Of a stretch of 64,000 nucleotides of DNA, positions 28,360-35,663 are shown piece by piece (the stretch's first letter is position 1; each line of letters opens with the position of its first letter). Source of the stretch: DASQUK01 sp963717085 (GTDB lineage: Bacteria; Actinomycetota; Acidimicrobiia; Acidimicrobiales; VFJN01). The notes under the pieces were generated by a model. It worked only from the letters and a program-made list of their open reading frames with translations, searched no databases and was not told where the DNA came from. The stretch is taken from NCBI GenBank assembly GCA_963717085.1, contig CAVQVM010000024.1, forward strand, positions 62,001-126,000, given 5' to 3'. Both the position numbers and the translations under genes were made by a program.

Positions 28360-28464
28360 GGCGCCAGTCTGGCGCACCCATGGCGGTCTTGCTGGCGCTC
28401 TCCGTGCCAGTGATACCGCTGCCGGTGCGGGGATTTGCTAGCGGTGCGACACTTCCACCACCGC

Positions 28465-30732
28465 ATGACTGTTCGGCCCAATCCCCCCGGTCCGCCCGAG
28501 ATCAACATCGGTCTGGCTTCCGTGTCGCGGGAGCCGCTCGCGGTCGCCGCGCCGAGATCGGCGGCGGCGCCCGACCCTGACGGCGGCAGGCTGCCGTCAG
28601 GGGCGCTGGCCGTACTGCTCACGTGGGATGGGGCCGGCCAATGCCGGCAGGCACGACTCGGCGGCGCGTCCCGCCCGGAGGCCGACGAGGCGGCGTTCCT
28701 GGCAGACGGGTGGCTGGAGCTGCTCCATCCCGACGATCGCGCCACCGCCACCGACGCGGTGCGGGCAGTTCTCGCCGGCAAGGCCGGGGACGAGGCCCGC
28801 GAGGAACCGTTGCGGTTGCGCACCGGCGACCGCTGGGCGGTGCTCCGGGTCCAAGCGGTCGGTGGGGCACAGGGCGTCACGGGGGCCTCGGGCGTGCTGG
28901 TCGACGCCACCCGCTCCGTCGGTGCCGCGGCGCGGACAGCCCGGCTCGTCGAAGGGTTCAACCGGCTGCGCCATCCCGACGAGATCGTGCGGGCGATGCT
29001 CGACGAGGGCGTTCCCCTGCTGGGGGGGATCACCGGCGTGGTGTATGTGCTGTCCAACGAAGACGAGCTGGTCGTCGCGGGCGCCTCGGGCGTCGCCGAG
29101 GACGTCCTGCTGGCCCGGTTCGGCCGCATCCCGCGCGGTTCGCCGCTGCCCGCTGCCGAGGTGATGCGGTCCGGCCGGGCGGTGACGATCGCGAGCCCCG
29201 CGGAGCGCCGGCGTCGCTACCCGCAGCTCGACGCGCCCGAGGCGTTCTACGCCGACGCCTTCCGCGTGGTTCCGTTGCGCGACGCCGAGGGGCAGCCGTT
29301 CGGGATCCTGGGCATCGGCTTCGAGGACGAACGCCGGCTGAGGAACAGCGACCCCCAGCTGCTCCAGGACGTCGCCACGCATTGTGCGCTGGCGCTCGAT
29401 CGGGCCCGCCTGGCGGTGGCTGCGGAACGGGACCAGCAGCGGCTGCGGTTCCTCGATCAGCTGAGCGGTGCGCTCTCGAGCACCCTCAGGTTGGACGCGA
29501 CGCTCACCGAGCTGGCGGGATTCGCCGTCCCGCGGATCGCCGACTGGTGCGTCGTCCGGTTGGTCGAGTCGACGACCAACCCGCAGCCCGTCGTCGGCGC
29601 CGCGCACGTTGATCCCGCCCAGGTAGCGACCCTGCGCCGGTTGCTCGACCGGATCCCCCGTGATCCCGAACAGGTGGGGCAGGTGGACGAGGCCCTCCGG
29701 GCAGGCCGCCCCATAATCCGTGGGTCTCAAGCCGGGCAGGCGCTGCGGCCGCTGTTCCCCGACGGTGACAACCATCGTGCCCTGGACGACGTGGGCGTCG
29801 ACGCCTTTGCGATCTTCCCGCTGCGGGCCCGAGGCCGTCTGCTGGGTGCGATCGGGTTCGGCAACCGTGCTGGGCGCGCCTTCGACGCCGACGACATCGA
29901 GCTCGCCGAGTCCGTGGCGGCGCGCGCCGCGGTGATCGTCGACAACGCCCGGCTCTTCGACCAGCAGTCGGTGGTGGCACGCGCCCTGCAGGACAGCCTC
30001 CTGCCGGGGAGCCTCCCCGAGATCCCCGGGATCGAGCTGGGTGCCCGCTACCGGGCGGCGGGACGCGGGCTCGACGTCGGCGGCGACTTCTACGACGCCT
30101 TCCAGGCCGACGCCAACTGGTGGATCTTCGCAGTGGGCGACGTGTGTGGTCACGGCGTCGAGGCTGCGGCCACGACCGGATTGGTGCGGCACACGATCCG
30201 CTCGTCGGCCATGGCCGGGGTCATGCCGTCGGCGATCCTGGCGCGCCTCAACCAGATGCTGTTGCGGCACACCGCCGAATGGTCGAACACCGACGACGCC
30301 CGCGTGCCGGTCAGCCCGCGCTTCTGCACGGTGCTGGTGGGGACCGCTCAGCCGACCTCCCGGGGTGTCGACCTCATCGTGTGCTCGGGCGGCCATCCGC
30401 TCCCGCTCGTCGGTCGGTCCGTTGGCCGGGTCGAGCCCGTGGGCGTGCCCGGCACCCTGCTGGGTGTCACCGACGAGGTCAGCCTCACCGACACCGTGGT
30501 CCACCTCGATCCCGGCGAGGTGCTGGTCTGCTACACCGACGGTCTCATCGATCGCCGCCGGGGCCGTACCCGAGCCTTTGGCGAGGAGGGTGTGGTGAAG
30601 GCCCTCTACCAGGGCAAGGGAATGTCGGCCACCGACCTGGCCAACCTCATCGAGTCCGAGGCGGTGGCCTTCGTCGACGACGATCCCACCGACGACATGG
30701 CCGTCCTCACGCTGCGAGCGGTACCCGCCTAA
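28465..30732 (+). CDS. PAS/GAF-domain PP2C-type (SpoIIE) phosphatase
   Basis: A 755-aa signalling protein. The N-terminal 130 residues resemble a PAS fold (LLHPDDRATATDAV); two GAF-like regions follow at about 155-320 and 330-500. The C-terminal SpoIIE/RsbU phosphatase (about 505-755) shows ALQDSLLPGSLP, GGDFYDAF with the metal-binding Asp, GDVCGHGVEAA, SGGHPLPL, YTDGLIDRR and the final DDMAVL. Such proteins dephosphorylate anti-sigma antagonists to activate alternative sigma factors in response to small molecules or redox. No partner switch genes are adjacent. Its last 26 bp overlap the convergent ferritin-like gene. Confidence 0.92.
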   Translation: MTVRPNPPGPPEINIGLASVSREPLAVAAPRSAAAPDPDGGRLPSGALAVLLTWDGAGQCRQARLGGASRPEADEAAFLADGWLELLHPDDRATATDAVRAVLAGKAGDEAREEPLRLRTGDRWAVLRVQAVGGAQGVTGASGVLVDATRSVGAAARTARLVEGFNRLRHPDEIVRAMLDEGVPLLGGITGVVYVLSNEDELVVAGASGVAEDVLLARFGRIPRGSPLPAAEVMRSGRAVTIASPAERRRRYPQLDAPEAFYADAFRVVPLRDAEGQPFGILGIGFEDERRLRNSDPQLLQDVATHCALALDRARLAVAAERDQQRLRFLDQLSGALSSTLRLDATLTELAGFAVPRIADWCVVRLVESTTNPQPVVGAAHVDPAQVATLRRLLDRIPRDPEQVGQVDEALRAGRPIIRGSQAGQALRPLFPDGDNHRALDDVGVDAFAIFPLRARGRLLGAIGFGNRAGRAFDADDIELAESVAARAAVIVDNARLFDQQSVVARALQDSLLPGSLPEIPGIELGARYRAAGRGLDVGGDFYDAFQADANWWIFAVGDVCGHGVEAAATTGLVRHTIRSSAMAGVMPSAILARLNQMLLRHTAEWSNTDDARVPVSPRFCTVLVGTAQPTSRGVDLIVCSGGHPLPLVGRSVGRVEPVGVPGTLLGVTDEVSLTDTVVHLDPGEVLVCYTDGLIDRRRGRTRAFGEEGVVKALYQGKGMSATDLANLIESEAVAFVDDDPTDDMAVLTLRAVPA

Positions 30733-31549
30733 CCGGCGGCCGCCCGGGGGCATCTGGCGCGCCGGCCGTGTAGTGGTCGACCGCCCGCTCGACGAGGCGC
30801 AACCCCTCGAGGCCGGGGAGGCCGTCGACGCGGTGGTCGATCCGCTGCGCGATGGCCCGCCCAGCGTCGTCGCCGAACAGCTCGCGCACCATGAAGGCGA
30901 CCTCGCGGCGTGGCATCACGCCGGCACCCACGGGCCGCCACAGCCAGCGCAGGGCGGAACGGCACAGGCGCTGGGCGCGCCGGCTGCCGGCCAGCCGGCG
31001 TTCGGCCTCGCCGGCGTAGAAGGCGATGTGCCGGCCCTCCTGGCGCATGATGCGCGACAGCAGGTCGGTGAGGACGGGGTGCCGCGCCCTGTCGATCAGG
31101 CGGGCATAGCCAGCCTGGGTCGTCCACTCGTTGACCGCGCCCCAGGTCATGTGCACCGCCGGGAAGGTGTCGCCGGCCAGCGTTGACCCGAGGGTGTGCA
31201 GCAGGGGCGACAGGCGGTCCCCGACACCGAGACGCTGGCGCAGCTCGGTGATCCGCCCGGCGCCGTTGGGCTCGCCGTGGGCGGCGAGCACCCGGCCGAT
31301 CGCCTGCCCGTGCCACATCTCCTCGTAGTTCCAGACGGTGAGGAACGTGGTGATGTCCGGGTCGCGGTGGGCCGGTGTGACCAGCAGGTCGCGCAAGTAG
31401 CAGACCGTGTGGTGCTCGATGTCGTGCATGTAGCGCAGGCAGCGGATCGCGGCGGAGGGCAGCGGGCGATCGCGGAAGGCATCGAAGTCGATGCCACTGA
31501 GATCGACGGGTGCAGCCCGGTCGCGGTAACGGTCGACATCCACTCGCAT
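30707..31549 (-). CDS. Ferritin-like / acyl-ACP-desaturase-like di-iron protein
   Basis: A 280-aa, mostly helical protein with two ExxH motifs, EEMWH (about residue 77) and QEGRH (about 170), spaced as in acyl-ACP desaturase and other ferritin-like carboxylate-bridged di-iron proteins; a further DIEHH lies near residue 43. Possible roles include fatty-acid oxidation or hydroxylation, but the substrate is unknown. It overlaps the convergent phosphatase gene by 26 bp and lies just downstream of the anti-sigma gene on the same strand. Confidence 0.75.
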   Translation of the reverse strand: MRVDVDRYRDRAAPVDLSGIDFDAFRDRPLPSAAIRCLRYMHDIEHHTVCYLRDLLVTPAHRDPDITTFLTVWNYEEMWHGQAIGRVLAAHGEPNGAGRITELRQRLGVGDRLSPLLHTLGSTLAGDTFPAVHMTWGAVNEWTTQAGYARLIDRARHPVLTDLLSRIMRQEGRHIAFYAGEAERRLAGSRRAQRLCRSALRWLWRPVGAGVMPRREVAFMVRELFGDDAGRAIAQRIDHRVDGLPGLEGLRLVERAVDHYTAGAPDAPGRPPVRRVPLAA

Positions 31550-31586
31550 GCCCCCGGTTCGGAGCCGGAGGCGGCGCTGGATGAGG

Positions 31587-32402
31587 TCAGGTGGCCGCCT
31601 CGCCGGAGGCGATGATCTGGTCGGGCGTCGGCGCGACCGCGCCCCCGGCGACCTCGGCCGAGACGGCCATGGTGGTGGTGCCCTCCGGCACGGCCACCGA
31701 GGTGACCGAGGTCGTGCCGTTGCCCACGGTGCCCAGCGAGATGGGCTGGGGCCCGTCGAGCTGCCAGAGCTGGTACGTGCGCCCCTCCTCCAGGGTCGGC
31801 AGGTCGTCGGCGAGGAAGTAGCCGGTGCCGGTGTCCGTCACCACCACCCGCGCCACCGCCGCGCCGTCGGGGGTCGCCAGCGTGGCGACCGGATCGCCGG
31901 CGTCGATCGCTTCGTCCGCCTGGTCGGCCAGGTCGGGCGGCTGCTCGCCGCGATCGCCGAGCAGGTAGCCGATCCCGAGCGCTGCAGCCACCAGGACCAC
32001 CGCCGCGGCCGCCAGGCCCGCGACCCTCTCCCACGGCCGCCGCCGTCGGGCGAGGTGGCGGGGGCCCGCCCCGGGCGCACCCGGCGCGCGGCGTCCGGCC
32101 CGCCGGCGCGGCTCGGCCGTGGGGGGAGCGCCGGGGAACGGGACCGCCTCGAGCCGCGGTGGCTCCAGGGCCTCGCCGCCCTCGGCGGCGAGGGACTCGG
32201 TGATGCGGGCCCAGAGGGTGGGCGAGGCTGGCTCGTCGGGGGTGAGCCGGGCGAGTGTGGCGAGGTGGCCGTCCAGCTCGGCCTGGCACACGAGGCATCC
32301 CGCCAGGTGGGCCTCGACGGCGGCCTGCTCGTCGGGCTCCAGGCCGTCGAGCGCGTACACCGCAATCTCGTCGAACGGGTGCTGCTGTTCCGTGTTGCTC
32401 AC
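31587..32402 (-). CDS. RskA-type anti-sigma factor
   Basis: A 271-aa single-pass membrane protein. The cytoplasmic N-terminus has the zinc-binding ZAS motif HLAGCLVCQAEL; a basic linker leads to one membrane segment near 133-152; the outside domain has the RskA pattern FLADDLPTLEEGRTYQLWQL. RskA proteins hold their ECF sigma factor until regulated proteolysis releases it. The ATG overlaps the sigma stop (ATGA), confirming the pair. Confidence 0.92.
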   Translation of the reverse strand: MSNTEQQHPFDEIAVYALDGLEPDEQAAVEAHLAGCLVCQAELDGHLATLARLTPDEPASPTLWARITESLAAEGGEALEPPRLEAVPFPGAPPTAEPRRRAGRRAPGAPGAGPRHLARRRRPWERVAGLAAAAVVLVAAALGIGYLLGDRGEQPPDLADQADEAIDAGDPVATLATPDGAAVARVVVTDTGTGYFLADDLPTLEEGRTYQLWQLDGPQPISLGTVGNGTTSVTSVAVPEGTTTMAVSAEVAGGAVAPTPDQIIASGEAAT

Positions 32403-32968
32403 GGCTGCACCCCCTCGACGTCGAGGGCCCGGCGAAGGCTCGCCAGGCCGGAGCGGATGCGGCTCTTCACGGTTCCCTCGGGAAGGCCCAACATCTGGGC
32501 CGTGTCCCGGTAGGAGCGGTCGCCGAAGTAAGCGAGCAGGATTGGCTCGCGTTCGGGTGCCGGGAGGCGGTGCACCGCCCGACGCACCTCGTCGGCCAGC
32601 GCTGCGGTGTGCACCACCGACTCGACCTCGTCAACCGCCATGGGCGACAGGGCCGCCTCGTGGTCCTGCCGCCGGCGCCGGGCGGACTCGGAGCGGACCA
32701 GGTCGACGCTCCGCCGATGGGTCAGCGACAGCAGCCACGGGCGCAGTCCACCCCGTTCGGGGTCGTACCGCTCCGGCGACCGCCACAGATCGGTGAACAC
32801 CGTCTGGCAGACCTCTTCGGCCCGATGCGTGTCCCGGGTGACCTGCCGGGCCAGCGCCGCCACGGCGCCGCCGTGCCGCCGGAACAGCTCCTCCAAAGCC
32901 GTCATGCTGTGGCGACCAACGGCGATGACGAGGCTCGCGTCGCTGGACTGCGAGATGCTCTCGTACAC
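32399..32968 (-). CDS. ECF sigma factor paired with RskA-like protein
   Basis: The GTG at 32968, preceded by GGAGGAGAGGC, gives a 189-aa sigma factor; an upstream extension to 33148 is rejected. Region 2 has RAEEVCQTVFTDLWRSPERYD and LRPWLLSLTHRRSVDLVRSE; region 4 has LPAPEREPILLAYFGDRSYRDTA and MLGLPEGTVKSRIRSGLASL in adjacent segments. It resembles the SigK/SigL group, which is controlled by RskA-type anti-sigma factors, here encoded directly downstream with a 4-bp overlap. Confidence 0.93.
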   Translation of the reverse strand: MYESISQSSDASLVIAVGRHSMTALEELFRRHGGAVAALARQVTRDTHRAEEVCQTVFTDLWRSPERYDPERGGLRPWLLSLTHRRSVDLVRSESARRRRQDHEAALSPMAVDEVESVVHTAALADEVRRAVHRLPAPEREPILLAYFGDRSYRDTAQMLGLPEGTVKSRIRSGLASLRRALDVEGVQP

Positions 32969-33223
32969 GCCTCTCCTCCCCGGCGTCGAAACCGTACCCG
33001 GCCGGCGACCGTTCGCGCGCCTTTGGCACGCAGCGCGAGCGTCCCGGGGCCGGGTTGCCTGGACAGGTGGGAGGACCGGCCCCGGGACAGGGGGAGAGGG
33101 ACATAGAGGTCTTTGGTGGGTGCTGCCGCGGCGCGTGATCCCGCACATCAGCGCCCGACAGCACCCTGTGTGCGGTATTCGGAGCCGGGGGTGCGCGCGG
33201 ATGTCAGTTTCGGCGAAAAAGAA
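32969..33223. other. Spacer between ino1 terminator and the second sigma gene
   Basis: About 255 bp without a credible gene. It should hold the promoter of the sigma/anti-sigma operon; I see no clear -35/-10 pair. Confidence 0.5.
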
Positions 33224-33254
33224 CCGGCGGCCCCGCCGTGGGCGGGGCCGCCGG
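33216..33254 (-). terminator. Intrinsic terminator of ino1
   Basis: A perfect 14-bp stem (33224-33237 with 33241-33254) with a three-base loop, followed leftward by GTTC and five T residues (33216-33220 on the minus strand). It begins 24 bp past the ino1 stop and is the clearest classic terminator in the window. Confidence 0.85.
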
Positions 33255-33277
33255 GCCAGCCGATCCTTGTATGTCGC

Positions 33278-34348
33278 TCAGGCCTGGTCGATGAAGGCCT
33301 CGAGCGCGTCGCGGGCCACGTCGTCGTGGACCTGCACGGGCGGGGACTTCATAAAGTACTGGCAGGCCGGCGTCACCGGTCCGCCAATACCCCGGTCGAG
33401 GGCCAGCTTGGCGCAGCGCACGGCGTCGATGATCACCCCCGCCGAGTTGGGCGAGTCGTGCACCTCGAGCTTGAGCTCGACCGTCAGGGGCACGTCCCCG
33501 AAGTTGCGGCCCTCGAGGCGGATGAACGCCCACTTGCGGTCCTCGAGCCACGGCACATGGTCGGAGGGGCCGATGTGCACGTCGTGGTCGCTGATGCCGG
33601 CCTCGATCTGGCTCGTGACCGACTGGGTCTTCGAGACCTTCTTCGACTTCAACCGTGACCGCTCCAGCATGTTCATGAAGTCCATGTTGCCGCCGAAGTT
33701 GAGCTGGTAGGTGTGGTCGATCGTCGTTCCCCGGTCCTCGAACAGGCGGGCGAGCGTCCGGTGGACGATGGTGGCGCCCACCTGTGACTTGATGTCGTCG
33801 CCCACGATCGGTAGGCCCGCATCGCGGAACCTGGCGGCCCAGTCGGGGTCGGAGGCGATGAACACCGGGATGGCGTTCACGAACGCCACTCCGGCGTCGA
33901 GGCACGCCTGGGCGTAGTGCTTCTGCGCCTGTTCGGAGCCGACGGGCAGGTACGAGACCAGGACGTCGGCCTGTGCCTCGCGCAGTGCCTGCGCGACGTC
34001 GACGGGTTCGGCCGGCGACTCCACGCACTGCTGGCGATAGAACTCGCCGAAGCCGTCGAGCGTCGGACCCCGCAGGACCCGCACGCCCAGGTCGTGCACG
34101 TCGGCGAAGCGGATGGTGTTGTTGCGTCCGGCGAAGATCGCCTTGGAGACGTCCACGCCCACCTTGTCCGCGTCGACGTCGAACGCGGTCACGACCTCGA
34201 CGTCACGGACGTGGTAGCCGCCGAGGTCGACGTGCATCAGGCCCGGCACCTGGTCGGCCGGATCGGCGTTCTGGTAGTACTCGATGCCCTGCACCAGCGA
34301 GCTGGCGCAGTTGCCCACACCGGCGATGGCGAGACGGATCTTGCTCAT
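33278..34348 (-). CDS. ino1: Inositol-3-phosphate synthase
   Basis: NAD-dependent enzyme converting glucose-6-phosphate to inositol-3-phosphate, the first step toward phosphatidylinositol and mycothiol in actinobacteria. The 356-aa protein has the NAD motif IAGVGNCASSLVQGI, then PTLDGFG, VNAIPVFIASDP, GDDIKSQVGATI and the catalytic NFGGNMDFMNM region. GGAGGTAAGCC precedes the ATG. The padR regulator gene overlaps its start by 4 bp, the same pairing as mycobacterial Rv0046c-Rv0047c. Confidence 0.96.
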   Translation of the reverse strand: MSKIRLAIAGVGNCASSLVQGIEYYQNADPADQVPGLMHVDLGGYHVRDVEVVTAFDVDADKVGVDVSKAIFAGRNNTIRFADVHDLGVRVLRGPTLDGFGEFYRQQCVESPAEPVDVAQALREAQADVLVSYLPVGSEQAQKHYAQACLDAGVAFVNAIPVFIASDPDWAARFRDAGLPIVGDDIKSQVGATIVHRTLARLFEDRGTTIDHTYQLNFGGNMDFMNMLERSRLKSKKVSKTQSVTSQIEAGISDHDVHIGPSDHVPWLEDRKWAFIRLEGRNFGDVPLTVELKLEVHDSPNSAGVIIDAVRCAKLALDRGIGGPVTPACQYFMKSPPVQVHDDVARDALEAFIDQA

Positions 34349-35004
34349 GGCTTACCTCCGGGTTCGGTGTCGACGCCGGCCCTGGCCACGGGCACCGTTG
34401 CCCGCTCCTCGGCGATGAGGCGATCCAGCCAGGCGAGGTCGGCGGCGGCGGCGGCGGTGTCGCGCTCGACCAGCGAGCGCAGATAGGTGTTGACCCGGCC
34501 GTCGGCGCGGGCCGGGTTGCGCCGCAGGTCACGGCGGCGGATCAGCTCGGTGCGCCGGCGCTCGAACAGTTCGAGCCGCTCGGCGGGGCTGAGATTGCGG
34601 CAGAACGCGACGCGCAGGGCGAAGGTGCGGTCGTCGGCGACGTCGGGGTCGACCAAGAGTTCGTGGAGTCGCCGTCGGCCCGCATCGGTGATGCCGTAGA
34701 CCTTCTTGCCCCGTGACCCTCGGCCGGCCTCCCGCACGGCGGAGCCGGCCTGGCGGAGCTGGGCCTTGAACGCGGCCAGCTCGCCGACGAGCGACCCGCT
34801 CATCGGTGCGGAGGCCATCGGAACGGCCGGACGGTTGGTGACGGCCTTGACGTGGCCGGCGCGCTCGAGCCGCCCGAGCGCCGGATACAGCGACCCGAAC
34901 GACACGGCCAGGCCCATGCCCGGCAGGTCGCCGAGCCGCTTGCGCAGCTCGTAACCGTGGAGGTCGGTCTCGTCAAGGAGCCCGAGGATGGCGAGGTCGA
35001 ACAT
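34345..35004 (-). CDS. PadR family transcriptional regulator
   Basis: A 219-aa regulator starting at the ATG at 35004: winged-helix DNA-binding domain MFDLAILGLLDETDLHGYELRKRL, then SFGSLYPALGRLERAG, and KKVYGITDAGRRRLHELL, followed by a Vir-like helical dimer domain. It lies directly upstream of ino1 with a 4-bp overlap, so it probably controls its own operon, including ino1. A 23-bp dyad stands about 30 bp upstream of its start. Confidence 0.93.
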   Translation of the reverse strand: MFDLAILGLLDETDLHGYELRKRLGDLPGMGLAVSFGSLYPALGRLERAGHVKAVTNRPAVPMASAPMSGSLVGELAAFKAQLRQAGSAVREAGRGSRGKKVYGITDAGRRRLHELLVDPDVADDRTFALRVAFCRNLSPAERLELFERRRTELIRRRDLRRNPARADGRVNTYLRSLVERDTAAAAADLAWLDRLIAEERATVPVARAGVDTEPGGKP

Positions 35005-35033
35005 GCGTACCTGTGGATTGTGGTAGAGCGAAT

Positions 35034-35056
35034 CGTCATATCGGATCGATATAACG
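35034..35056. promoter_or_regulatory. Candidate PadR operator
   Basis: CGTCATATCG and CGATATAACG are complementary arms (one mismatch) around GAT; the inner ATATCG-GAT-CGATAT is perfect. It is an AT-rich island in GC-rich DNA, 29 bp before the padR ATG, where an autoregulatory operator would lie. Confidence 0.55.
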
Positions 35057-35197
35057 ACCAACAAAGTCTGCCTGCCGTTTGTCGGAACGTCAACCTCCGG
35101 CCACCAGATCTCGGCCGCCGCGCCGCCGCGTGTTGTCGACGCCCGGCGCCCTGCCTCGCTGGGGCCACGCGTCGGGGCGCCGGACCGCACGCGCCGC

Positions 35198-35203
35198 TAG
35201 CGT
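35198..35203 (+). promoter_or_regulatory. TANNNT -10-like hexamer before the DUF5318 gene
   Basis: TAGCGT ends eight nt before the ATG at 35212, with no ribosome site between. Confidence 0.5.
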
Positions 35204-35211
35204 TGCGAGAC

Positions 35212-35601
35212 ATGAGCTTCCGGCCGGAGGCCATCCGTGGAGCGAGCAGCAACGGTGCCGTCGTCGACTACCGCCTGACGCGGCAGTCCGTGGTGCAGCA
35301 GTACCGCAAGGGTCGCCTGTCCCGCCTGGACGTGTGCGATGCCCACCCCGAGCTCCGACGGGCGGCCACCATGGCCAGCCGGCCCACCGACGAGGCGTGC
35401 CCGATCTGTGAGGAGGCGCAGATCGTGCTCGTCACGTATGCCTTCGGCCCGCGGCTTCCGGCCGGTGGGCGCTGCATCACGACGGCGCGGGAGATGGCCA
35501 AGCTCTCCCGGGGCCCGGCGACCTTCACGTGCTACGTGGTGGAGGTGTGCCCCGACTGCGCCTGGAACCACCTGACGCGGGTCTTCCAGGTCGGCGGCTA
35601 G
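35212..35601 (+). CDS. DUF5318 family zinc-ribbon-like protein
   Basis: A 129-aa protein with DVCDAHPELRRAA and two CxxC pairs (CPICEE and CPDCAW) that could bind zinc. The middle has VTYAFGPRLPAGGR. The family is found across actinobacteria just upstream of ponA (Rv0049-Rv0050 in M. tuberculosis), which is the arrangement here. Its function is unknown. It diverges from padR across about 210 bp and probably shares a transcript with ponA 62 bp downstream. Confidence 0.88.
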   Translation: MSFRPEAIRGASSNGAVVDYRLTRQSVVQQYRKGRLSRLDVCDAHPELRRAATMASRPTDEACPICEEAQIVLVTYAFGPRLPAGGRCITTAREMAKLSRGPATFTCYVVEVCPDCAWNHLTRVFQVGG

Positions 35602-35663
35602 CCGCGGCCCCGTCGGGTGACGTGGCCGGCGGGCCCCGGCCCCGGTAGTCTCTTGGCCTCGGC

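Noticed and set aside
28597..30753. 718-codon frame opposite the GAF-SpoIIE phosphatase gene
   Set aside because: Low-complexity His/Arg-rich translation; the sense strand holds clear GAF and phosphatase motifs.
32969..33148. N-terminal extension of the second sigma factor
   Set aside because: Pro/Arg-rich and unlike the family; the GTG at 32968 has a strong GGAGGAG site.
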